Assembly (NCBI GenBank): GCA_026008535.1
Contig: BRKX01000009.1
Location: 35,725,001-35,789,000 of the forward strand
From: Perilla frutescens
Taxonomy: Eukaryota > Streptophyta > Magnoliopsida > Lamiales > Lamiaceae
Reading direction: 5' to 3'
Length of the DNA: 64,000 nucleotides
The notes under the pieces were generated by a model, which saw nothing but the letters and a program-made list of their open reading frames with translations, had not been told where the DNA came from and made no database searches. A program made the translations under genes and the position numbers. Numbering within the stretch: position 1 is the first letter of the stretch; each line of letters opens with the position of its first letter. Shown one piece after another: positions 22,785 to 32,478 of the stretch.

Positions 22785-24308
22785 TTATGCCTTGTCTTCT
22801 GTGGGAATTTTTTCCACTTCTTCCTCCAAGGGCACATCATCCTTCTCTTCTCTCGGCCTGACCATCTCCGGAAGCTCTTTTCCACTCCTCAATGCCACTG
22901 CATTCACTTGTTCTCTTGGATTCTTGACCTGGGAAGGCAGCTTCCCATTTTTCTCCTCCATCTTGTGCATGGCTTGAGCCAGTTGATTGATTTGCTTACA
23001 CATATGCGAGAGACCAGCTCGAGTCTCTCGCTTAAACTTCTCATTCTCCTCAGCCATAGCAAACACAAGATCTTCCAGCCTTTGCTTCCTTTTCTCCTTT
23101 GGTGGTGGCATTGGACGTCCAGGATGCCCATCCTCTGGCCTTCTCCATCTAAAATTTTCATGGTCTCTCAAGCCAGGATTATAGGTCTGGGAATGGGGAT
23201 CATATCTTCTGGAATGCCCATTCTGGCCACCTATAGCATTCACTTCTTCCATTTTGTCTTGTAGAGTAGGGCATTCATCCGTGAAGTGAGATATGCTTTT
23301 GCATACCCCACAAGGTCTGGGCTTCCTCGCCATGCTCGCACCGGATAAGATTTTCTCGATCTTCTCACACAATCTATTAATCCTGCTATCCTGGTCTGGT
23401 GTCCTCTCTGTTTCACTTACAACCCGAATACCCTCTCTACTGAAGTGTCGGTTGTCTTTAGCCATCTCTGTGAGAATTCTGAATGCTTCAATAGGCTGTT
23501 TGTTCAAAATGGATCCTCCACATGAGGCATTCACGATCGTCCTCTCATGTGGTCTTAACCCTCCGACGAAATACTGAATCAAATCATGTTCAGTAATCTG
23601 GTGCTGTGGGCATTTCGCCAGCATCGCCTGGAATCTTCCCCAATAGTCATAGAAACTTTCATTAGTTCCCATCTTCAGGCTCCCTATCCTTCTTCTCATT
23701 TCTTGCACTCTGGATGCTGGGAAATATTTCTCCAAAAACTTCTGTTGAAGTTGTCTCCATGTGGTCACAGCGCCAGTGGGCAGTGTGTACAACCAGTCCC
23801 GTGCCCCATCTTGAAGAGTAAAAGGGAACGAGACCAACCGCACATACTCTTTTCGTCCATCGTCAGATGGTTGAGTTTGGCAAACCATCTCAAAATCTTG
23901 CAAATGCCTTTGTGGATCCTCTTCAGGCATTCCGTGGAACTTCGGCAAGATCTGGATAAAGTTTGCATGAATATCCCAGTTCTGAGTCACAGCTGGGAGT
24001 GTAATGCCCATTGGGCGCAGATTCATGTTGGTCGGGAAGACCAACTGCCTTAAAGTCCTGTTATCATCCGCATTGCCATTCGCGGCATTTCTATTTGCGG
24101 CCATGTTGATGTTGTGGCCGTTCTCAAACTGTCCTTCCTCCTCGTGCCCTTCATCTCCTTGATCTTCTTGATCCTCTGGTGGTGGTGTGGGCTCACGAGG
24201 TCTATTTGCTGCTTGGCGTGCCCTCTTCACTGCTGCCCTGTTTTTCCTCGAAGTCTTCTCTATCTCGGGATCATACAATAGAGTCTCCTCTGAAGAGCCC
24301 CTGGGCAT
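22785..24308 (-). pseudogene. Athila-like gag
   Basis: About 507 open codons. After an acidic, low-complexity N-terminus the capsid domain shows WDIHANFIQILPKFHG, LYTLPTGAVTTWRQL and FLEKYFPASR. A CCHC zinc knuckle, CGVCKSISHFTDEC, follows. It ends at the first premature stop. The frame continues into protease. Confidence 0.85.
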
Positions 24309-24358
24309 CAACTTCCAGGCTCACCAATTGTGGAAGATAAAATCACTAGAAACCAGCT

Positions 24359-24376
24359 CCCCGGCAACGACGCCAA
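24359..24376 (-). other. primer-binding site of the Athila-like element (tRNA-Asp type)
   Basis: The minus strand reads TTGGCGTCGTTGCCGGGG, which resembles the tRNA-Asp primer site typical of Athila elements (one difference from the form TGGCGCCGTTGCCGGGG). Confidence 0.75.
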
Positions 24377-24379
24377 TTT

Positions 24380-25975
24380 TGACGCTCGGTCGTTTCGCGC
24401 TCAAAAATATATTTATAAACTCCTGTGCCCACAGCGAGCGTAGCTAGCCAATGAGTACGGGTCGATCCCACAGAGAGCTTTTGTGATTCTATCTTCAAGT
24501 AACCAATCACAAAGGGGGGGTTTTGGTGTTGTCACTACACTGAATTTAAATCTGCGAAAGAAACTAAAGAAAAGATCAAATAACAAAAGGTTCTGGCATT
24601 TGAATTAGAATTTGGTTTAACATAAAACAACTCGATCATGGGCACACCAATTTTCACACATGATATGTCATCTAGTTATGGTGACCGGATTCCTCTCATG
24701 CGTCTCCTCATCCATCCTTTCATTTTAGGTTTAAAAGTGATTCCTCTTCGATTAAACCCCTAACCAGTTACCCACCTCCCGATTCCTCTAAGAGATGTAA
24801 GCAAGCAAGCAGCAGTGTGCCCTAGAGGGACCCAGATCTATTGTGTTCCACTGATTCCTCTTGTGCCCACAACAACCCATTTATTCCCTTATTACTATAT
24901 GAACCGACAAACAGTCACCATTCGCCAATTCAATTAATAGTGGTGTGCCCTCTTTACCTAACGAGTGATCAGCCACTTTGGGCACTTCAGACACACACTC
25001 ACCTGGAACAAGGCACAAGAATTAACGGAAACTAATCATACATTACTATGCCCATTTTGGCCTCACGAGTCCAGATTTATGCTCAAACAAATTTCATCAT
25101 TCAAACGCCAGAATTAAAGACTAGCCGAGAAGGCTAGACATAATTAAAATTGCATAAATTAAAGACATAAAATAAATAAGAACTTACTGAATTAGTTTAG
25201 CAAAAACTCGACTCCAACATCCATAAACATGAACATAACCTAAGTCCCGAAGGTTTAAGACCTTTCGGATTGTTTTTGGCTGCCTAAGCAGCGTACGGAA
25301 AATAAAATGCAGAAATGTAAAATGTGAAAATGTTTCTGACTGTCTAAAGCTTATTTTTCCAGAGACTAAACTTGTTTAAATAGTTACATTTCCGAGTAGA
25401 GTTTCTCCCACAGGCGGGGGTCTTCTGCTGAAATTCCGGAACGGTGTGCCTTCTCTAACCTAACTAGATAAGCTTCAGCTTTAACAAATCCCTATTTTTT
25501 AGGGATTGCTCTTATCTCCTTTGATTGCGCTTATCTCTTCATCTGAGCTTATCTCTTTGTTGCAGCACCTTTTAGGAGTCCAACTTAGCTCCAACTCTCA
25601 TTCGGATATGTAGCTATCTTCCACCAGCTCTCCTTTCAACTGAATCTCGAGTTTCACTGGAATGCCTATTTTGACCTGTGGTCGAGTCTGTGCGAGTACT
25701 GTGGGCACGGCATCGTCTATCAGCTTCATCCGTATCTGATATGCCCACTTCACCGACCGAATGTGGGATGGATACTGATGAAGTCTCCTGTGCCTCTGAT
25801 GAACATATGTGTGAGATAATCGTGAATATTTGGGCATAAAATGCCCCTTCCGTCATACTCGACTCTTGAAATGCCCTTTGACCGCAACCTGGTTCTTTTC
25901 AACTCAAAACACACTAAAAAGGACATTTATACATGATAAAATGCCCATAAAAATACGAAATAAATGAACTTATCA
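24380..25975 (-). repeat. 5' LTR of the Athila-like element
   Basis: The partner of 13683-15272. It ends next to the primer site on the inner side and next to the CGGGA target duplication on the outer side. Confidence 0.9.
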
Positions 25976-27300
25976 CGGGACTATAAAGACGTGTTTCCAG
26001 AGGACTTGTCAGGTTTGCCTCTGGACAGACAGGTTGAGTTTACAATAGACTTGCTTCTAGGAGTTGCTCCAGTATCAAGAGCGCCGTATCGCATGACACC
26101 AAAGGAGTTAGAGGAGTTAAAGGTTTAACTACATGAACTCTTAGATAAGGGTTATATTCAACCCAGTGTTTCACCATGGGGAGCACCCGTGTTGTTCGTT
26201 AAGAAGAAAGATGGAACACTCCGAATGTGTATAGATTATAGAGAGTTGGATAAGTTAACTATCAAGAACAAATATCCACTTCCCAGAATTGATGACTTAT
26301 TTGACCAATTGAAGGGAGCAGGTGTATTCTCCAAGATTGATTTAAGATCTGGGTATCATCAGCTTAAAATTCGGAAGGATGATATACCTAAGACTGCATT
26401 TCGTATACGCTATGGTCACTATGAGTTTATAGTGATGCCTTTTGGTCTTAGTAATGCACCTGCAGTTTTTATGGGTTTAATGAATCGAGTTTTTCACCCA
26501 TATCTAGATAAATTTGTAATCGTCTTCATCGATGACATACTGATATATTCTAAAAATGAAGATCAACATGCTGAGCATTTGAGAATTGTGCTAGATACAC
26601 TACGAAGGGAAGGACTTTATGCCAAATTCAGTAAATGTGAATTTTGGTTAAAGGAAGTGGTGTTTTTGGGACATATTGTCTCAGACCAGGGCATTAAAGT
26701 GGACCCTGCCAAGGTAAATGCAGTTAGTGAATGGAAAACCCCGACAAGTGTACATGAGATACGTATTTTCTTGGGTCTAGCTGGGTACTATAGAAGATTT
26801 ATTGAAGGATTCTCCAAGATAGAAAGGCCTATGACCCAACTATTGAAAAAGGAGAATAAATTCAAATGGACTGATGATTGTGAGAGAAGCTTCCAAGAAT
26901 TGAAAAAAAGGTTAGTTACTGCACCAGTATTAGCTATACCAGAAGAATCTGAAGGGTTTTTGGTTTTTACAGACGCATCAAAGTAGGGTTTAGGTTGTGT
27001 TCTGATGCAAAATGGAAAGGTGATTGCGTATGCATCATGTCAGTTAAAGCCACATGAGAATAACTACCCGACACATGATTTGGAATTGGTCGCCGTGGTG
27101 CATGCATTGAAAATTTGGAGACACTATTTATATGGTGGAAAAACTGTGATTTATTCAGATCACAAAAGTCTAAATTATTTGTTCGAACAGAAAGAACTCA
27201 ACATGAGGCAAAGAAGATGGTTAGAACTAGTCAAAGATTATGACTGTTCCATCCAATACCATTCAAGAAAGGCAAACGTTGTTGCTGATGCTCTAAGCAG
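25976..27300 (+). pseudogene. Tekay-like reverse transcriptase and RNase H
   Basis: The Tekay frame resumes right after the Athila LTR. A stop at about 26126 (where a Gln codon is usual) is followed by reverse transcriptase with WGAPVLFVKKKDGTLRMC, DLRSGYHQ, MPFGLSNAP and the catalytic FIDD (about 26530). RNase H begins with FTDASK, then a TAG at 26984, and continues with YASCQLKPHENNYPTHDLEL and YSDHKSLNYLF. Two stops, otherwise well preserved. Confidence 0.85.
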
Positions 27301-28559
27301 GAAGAATCTAGTAGAATTGAGTTGTCTGATCACTCAACAAGAACAAATCACCAGAGACTTTGCCAAACTTAGCATTGAAATTGTAACTCCACCAGATAAC
27401 ATAAGTGCACATATAGCAACGATGGTAATGAAGCCTAACTTGCGAGGCCGAATCGTTGAAGCTCAACAAAAAGATGACTATCTTGAGAAGATAAAAAGAA
27501 GAATAGATCAAGGAGCCCTTGGTGAATTCGTGGTTGCAGACGATAATGCATTGATGTATGAGAATAGAATTTGTGTGCCACGAAATGAAGAATTGATAAG
27601 AGAAATTTTGGATGAAGCTCATTGCACGCTTTACACTGCTCATCCAGGGAGTACTAAAATGTATAAAGATTTGAGAATGACGTTCTGGTGGCGAAACATG
27701 AAGAGGGACATTGCAGCGTATATTGAAAGATGCATGACTTGTCAACAAGTCAAGGCAGAACATCAAAGGCCATCTGGATTGCTCAAACCCCTAGAAATTC
27801 CTGAATGGAAGTGGGAACATATCACAATGGACTTTGTCGTTGGTCTACTAAAGTCATTACGTGGAAATCATGCCATATGGGTTATCGTTGACCGTTTGAC
27901 TAAGTTAGCGCACTTCTTACCGGTCAAGATGACTTTAGGATTGGATAAACTAGCACAAATTTATGTAAGAGAAATTGTAAGACTTTATGGTGCACCTGTG
28001 TTAGTGACATCAGATCGCGATACGCGGTTCACGTCTAACTTTTGGCAAAGCTTACAAAATGCAATGGGCACAAAATTTACAATTTCAGGTGGGAGATAAA
28101 GTATTCTTGAAAATATCTCCTACAAGAGGCATTGTGCGATTCGGAAAGAAAGGAAAGTTACGGCCTAGATATATTGGACCGTATGAAATTCTCGAACGAA
28201 TTGGAGAAGTTACCTACAAGTTGGCGTTACTGCCAAAGTTAAGAGGAATTTATGACATGTTCCATGTTTCAATGCTTCGAAAATATATTTTCGATCCAAG
28301 CCACATCGTAAATCAAGAAGAAATAGAAGTAAATCTAAATTTGACATACGACGAGTTTCCTATAGCTATTCTCGACAGAAAAGTCCAAAAGCTGCGGAAT
28401 AAAGAGCTAATGAGTGTGAAAGTTCAATGGAGCAGACACGGACAAGAAGAAGCTACATGGGAACTTGAAGATCAGATCCTGGCAAAGTATCCAACCCTCG
28501 TCATAGCAGGTATATTCAATTTCGGGGACGAAATGTTTTTTAAGGAGGGGAAGATGTAA
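27301..28559 (+). pseudogene. Tekay-like integrase with internal deletion and chromodomain-like end
   Basis: The zinc-binding part has H-H-C-C (AHCTLYTAHPG, then CMTCQQ). The first catalytic aspartate is in ITMDFVVGL and the second in TSDRDTRF. Just after NAMGTKF (about 28078) the sequence jumps to the GPY/F region (VGDKVFLK, GPYEILERIGEVTYKL). The block with YHPQTDGQ and the third catalytic residue, roughly 400 bp in relatives, is missing and the frame changes. The C-terminus (VQWSRHGQEEATWELED) is the chromodomain typical of chromoviruses, thought to guide insertion to heterochromatin. Confidence 0.8.
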
Positions 28560-28861
28560 GACTCCAGAAAAATATAATATTATTTTATAGTTAGAAATTT
28601 CATGAAATTAGAACTCAATTTATTTTGGGCTAGTTGATCGTAGTCCTAGAGACATTATAAGACCAAGAAAAGTCTCGACCTTAGTTGGGTTTTCTAATTT
28701 ATATTAGAATTTATATAATAAAAGTAGAAATTAATGGGATCGTTTTGATACCAAGATCATCCAATTTGGACTTCATTTGACTTTCCAATGAAATTTATTC
28801 CATTAAACACTTTGAAATTAATTTATTCCTTCAAACCCAACTTTATAAATTCAAGCACAAT
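28555..28861 (+). repeat. truncated 3' LTR of the Tekay-like element
   Basis: It starts TGTAAGACTCC after the purine tract AAGGAGGGGAAGA. It matches the first 310 bp of the 5' LTR, then switches at 28861 to unrelated SIRE sequence. About 1.36 kb of LTR is missing. Confidence 0.85.
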
Positions 28862-29561
28862 CGCCAGTTGGTATGATCTCATCAAATTGGCTTTGTATGA
28901 TGTGACTTATGCGGTTCATAAAACTGACTCTTTCTCTGAATATGCCAGTTGAAGGATCAAACGTTGCTCGCTCAACGTTGGCTCTCAGTTGCGCCAGGAT
29001 GTATGAAGCCCAGTCGGCTTAACATCCAAAGTAGAGGGAGACAGTGATGTGAGCCTTGATCTCGGAGAGATGAACGATCTCAAAGTTGCCATGGATAGTA
29101 TGGCTGGTGATATCCAGAAGCTGGATGATATCACTTTGCAGGCTCTCCTTTAATCTGTGTGAGTTGTCGTTGTGGTGCACATGAAGAAGCTTCCAGATTT
29201 TCCATAACTCATGTTTGGATGGCAGACTTAGGTACATCACGTCTGCACCTGTGCCGGGGAGCTGTAAAGTGGAGATCATCGTGTCCTTTGTGACTGTGAT
29301 CACTTGATTCTTTACAGTGGAAATGATATTGTCGCCGTTGATAGTTGCATTGTAATAGAACTCTGCGACATACTCAGGTATATTCTTGACCGGCAACTGT
29401 GTCAAGAAGGGAAGCAATCCAGTCGCCGCCAACGGTCAATGAATTTGTTGAAAGACATCCGGACCAAGACGTGCATTTAGCATCTCTAGATTTAGAGATT
29501 TATCCTTCCTCATTTTGCGTTCAAGAGCTTTAATGTCTACCATGGAAAATGGAGGCTTCAT
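28862..29561 (-). pseudogene. SIRE element A envelope-position ORF C, truncated
   Basis: The ATG is at 29561 (MKPPFSMVDIKALERK). It matches ORF C of element B (60814 downwards). Blocks include LPVKNIPEYVAEFYYNA and TKDTMISTLQLPG, the style of the putative plant transposon protein domain. Stops lie near 29433 and 29019, and the ORF is cut at 28862 by the junction with the Tekay LTR. A TATA-like box lies at 29687-29696. Function unknown. Confidence 0.65.
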
Positions 29562-29686
29562 TTCTGCAAAAGAAAGATATTTAGTTTTAGAGATGTAAAA
29601 AGGTAGATGAGAGAGTGAAGGCTTAGCAACAGATCGAGTGAGGGAGAGAGAGATTATCAGGTGATCGGAGCCTTCATCTCCTTGCT

Positions 29687-29696
29687 CATATTTATG
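29687..29696 (-). promoter_or_regulatory. TATA-like box of ORF C, element A
   Basis: The minus strand reads CATAAATATG, about 128 bp upstream of the ORF C start. Element B has an equivalent AATAAATATG at the same distance. Confidence 0.35.
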
Positions 29697-30238
29697 CATC
29701 TATGCATGCAAGAATCGAGAGTACTCGATGGCTTTTCTTGGCTGATCAGCCATCTGATTTGATGGTTGATTAGCTGAATTAATGATATATGTATCTCAGC
29801 CGTTCAACAGTTGAATGGCTTTATGATCGTGTAGCTGAGATGAAATCATTTTGAAAAATGGGGTAGTTGCCATAAATAGCGAAATATTTTCTACAGATAT
29901 TTCCATTTATAGCGCATTAAAAAATATATTTTCTTTGCCTTTGCGAAGTGTTGGTTTAAGATCCATGTAGAGATATTAATGACAACTTGTATCATTTGAG
30001 CCCGATTTTCAAATTATAACCGTTGACATATAATATATAGTTTCATAACCGCAACAGTAACAATATAGTTAAGGTAAGCTTTTAAATTTTAAAAACAACT
30101 TATCCTTAGTCAGTTGGGATACAATCCAACTGATTAATGACTTGGCAGTTGGTTGACCGGTTGAGTTTTTGATACTCAGTTGTTATTGCTGAGCTGGCTG
30201 CAGTTGAGGCTTGCAACTGAATTGATCGGTCAGTTTGA
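29697..30238 (-). other. spacer between ORFs B and C, element A
   Basis: Non-coding. It contains many CAGTT/AACTG words and an ACCGTT motif near 30018. A matching spacer lies in element B at about 60950-61480. Confidence 0.5.
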
Positions 30239-32104
30239 TCAGTTGAATGGCTTTTCTGTAGACAATTTTCGCTTCTTGAATGGCCTAGCTGGACTGGCTA
30301 CATAGCTTCCTTTAGATGCAGTTTTGTGCGTTGATGGTCCAGGCCTTTCCGTCTTCTTACCTTGGCGAAGATGAAGCTGGATCTCAACTGACGAGCTCTT
30401 CATCTTTTGACTTAGGGAGTGTGAAATTCCCTTTGGAGATGATCGTATCTGATCATTTACCTTGGTCAACTGCGTATCTTTTGAGCTTGTGGTGAGTAAT
30501 GGAGTCACATAGCCTTTGGATAAGAGATTTGGTGACGTGGCAGTGTCTTCATCATCACTATCTCTTGCATCATTATGCCTTGTATTCCTTTCAGAAGCTA
30601 TGACTGCAGTGTGGGATGGATGAGGTTCTATCCTTCGATTACCAGATGAAGTTCATCGTGATAGCTCAGCTGATTGACTTGATAGATTATCAAAGTTCAA
30701 CTAATGATAAAGTGAGTCAGTTGGAGAGTTGACTGGTTGACCTGCAGTTCCAACTGCTTGAAACATGAATCTGGATTTGAATTCGGCCAATAAGGCGGTT
30801 GGTGGAATCTTGTTGACCATCCGGTGATTCATGATGTGCTGAACTTACACAATGGTTGGAGGGAATGGATTTGAAGATCCTATCCATTTGATGCTCCAAG
30901 TTTCTTCTCTTTGCCAGAAGCTCATGCCATGAAAGGCAGTTAGCAAAAAGTAAGACTGGATAGACATAGAATGTCTCCAGTTGTACCAATAGAAATATCG
31001 GTGAAGTTGTTTGAACAACTCTTGATCTTGTTGTGCAACAACAGTGAAGTAAGTGAGAAGGAGATTGGTCACTTCCTTTTGTGCACTTTTGACTGCATAT
31101 TCGCCACTATAGAAAGTGCAAATGTTCTCTTCAGTCAGCTGGAGCAGAGGGCATGTGCCTCTGAAGTAGTCTGCTCTATAGTTTGGATGGGTTATTCCTA
31201 TGAATGGAATAAGCTCATCTGGATCAGAGCAAACCTGGAAATCAACTGGTGATCCATTCTTTGATTTTGGAGAATCAACGACATTGGCAGTTGAGTTGCT
31301 CGAACTTTGGTTGCTCATCTTGGCCTTCCCTTTTCTCTTCTTCTTCAGGGACTATAGATGAGCAGTTCCTTTCTTGAGGATCCAGTCGGAGATCAAAACT
31401 GGTAGTGATTCATCATTTGGGAGCTTCAGCCGGTCTTCAAGCATTTTGCTCATCCTTAGAACAAGTCCTACTTTGGAATCAAATTTGCCGGACTTCTTTG
31501 AGTCTGCAGCCTTGATGACTTGATGCTTGAATTGTTGAAAGACTAATTCTGCCCAGTTTGCTTGTTTTCCTTCAGTAAGGTGAATCATAACCTTGTATCT
31601 TTCTTGAGTGAGTTGACTTAGACTGCCAATTGCTCCGAACATCATCTTGTTCGTTATGTCAAGTAGAATTCCATACTCAGGCTGGAGATCAGTTTTAGCG
31701 GTGGTAAAATTGAATTGCTTGTTGCAGGTTGAGGCTTTCCAGTTTCTCCAATGTGATTCTGCAGATTCCTTTAGATCTTGAACGGATACGCCTTCTTGTG
31801 GGAGTTGAAATACTTCAGCAATGGTTTTCTCATTGATGTGCAACATCCTTCCTTGAGCCACTGAAGATATCATCTTCCCATCTGCAGATAATTTTGCTTG
31901 AAGCAAAAATTCACTCACCAAATTTTGTCTAAAGAATTTTGGTGGTGTTTCCAGGTAATGAAGAACTCCTGTTTTGTGAAGATTTGACAAAAGAATTGAA
32001 TTCTTTGATTCATCAAGAATCAATTGAAATTTATGTCTGTCAAGGAATTTATCTCTCATAAGTTGGCTTTTAAAGGATTTTGAAGTCCTGGATAATTCGG
32101 CCAT
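30239..32104 (-). pseudogene. SIRE element A envelope-position ORF B
   Basis: The ATG is at 32104 (MAELSRTSKSFKSQ) and one frame runs to 30239, with stops near 31352, 30845 and others. Element B has a sense codon (CAA) at the position of the 30845 stop, which is TAA here. The first third carries VLHYLETPPKFFRQNLVSEF and IAEVFQLPQEG, the middle YRADYFRGTCPLLQLTEENI, and later HGMSFWQREETWSIKW. The end is basic (RPFKKRKLSTE), like a nuclear signal. The layout parallels ORFs A and C, so the three are related copies. No enzymatic motif is seen; function unknown. Confidence 0.65.
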
Positions 32105-32211
32105 CTTTGAGTTTGGCTGATGTTTTTCGAATACTCAAGATCTTTTGAGAGAGAGAGATTTTTAGATCTTTTTGGAGGAGGAGGCTTTTTGAGAGGCTTG
32201 AGAGAAATAGG

Positions 32212-32310
32212 CTTTTATGAGTGTGTGGACAGGCTCATAGGTATGATGGTTGAAATGGTACTAGCCTCTGATTTCTTTTGGTCGTTGGCAATTAATGACC
32301 TTGACACGTG
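32212..32310 (-). promoter_or_regulatory. putative promoter of ORF B, element A (TATA-like and CACGTG)
   Basis: A TATA-like TCATAAAAGC lies at 32212-32219, about 110 bp upstream of ORF B. A CACGTG box (32305-32310) sits about 90 bp further upstream within GACACGTGTC, next to CAACGGTC. The same pair exists in element B at about 63465 and 63559. Confidence 0.4.
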
Positions 32311-32478
32311 TCATTGATTTGCAACGGTCAAAAATTTCAAAAATAAATATAAAATTGGACATTTATTTGAAAATAGAAGGAAATAAACTTTTATATATAT
32401 AATCAAAGGATAGTTACAACTGATTAACAAGAAGTGTACTTAAGGCTTTTCTAATCATGTTTTAAGTGTGATCAGCCT

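Larger units (their letters stand above)
18888..24308 (-). pseudogene. Athila-like gag-pol polyprotein, one frame with many stops
   Basis: All Athila gag-pol domains lie in one minus-strand frame starting at ATG 24308. Stops near 22785, 22548, 22490, 22409, 21372, 19590, 19490 and 19390 destroy it. Domain order is gag with a CCHC knuckle, protease with the Athila-style DLGAS active site, reverse transcriptase, RNase H, and integrase. No large deletion is visible, so decay has been mainly by point mutation. The polyprotein would end at 18888. Confidence 0.85.
13683..25975 (-). mobile_element. Athila-like Ty3/gypsy element nested in the Tekay element
   Basis: A structurally complete minus-strand element of 12,293 bp with two LTRs of about 1.59 kb, a primer site of the tRNA-Asp type, gag-pol in one frame, and an extra ORF after pol. 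The flanks are CGGAA (13678-13682) and CGGGA (25976-25980), a 5-bp duplication with one change. The insertion plus duplication adds 12,298 bp, which shifts the Tekay frame from 1 to 2 modulo 3, exactly the frame used beyond the insertion. Many stops make it non-autonomous. The two LTRs differ at scattered positions and in length by six bases. Confidence 0.9.
10052..28861 (+). mobile_element. Tekay-like Ty3/gypsy chromovirus, split by an Athila element and truncated at the 3' LTR
   Basis: Plus-strand LTR retrotransposon. Order: 5' LTR, tRNA-iMet primer site, gag, protease, an inserted Athila element (13683-25975), reverse transcriptase, RNase H, integrase with a C-terminal chromodomain-like region, and the first 307 bp of the 3' LTR. 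Stops in every domain and a deletion in the integrase make it defective. The 3' LTR ends abruptly at 28861. Confidence 0.85.

Noticed and set aside
22435..23264. Plus-strand ORFs of 170-180 codons in the Athila region
   Set aside because: Antisense shadows of gag and the protease linker; no recognisable domain.
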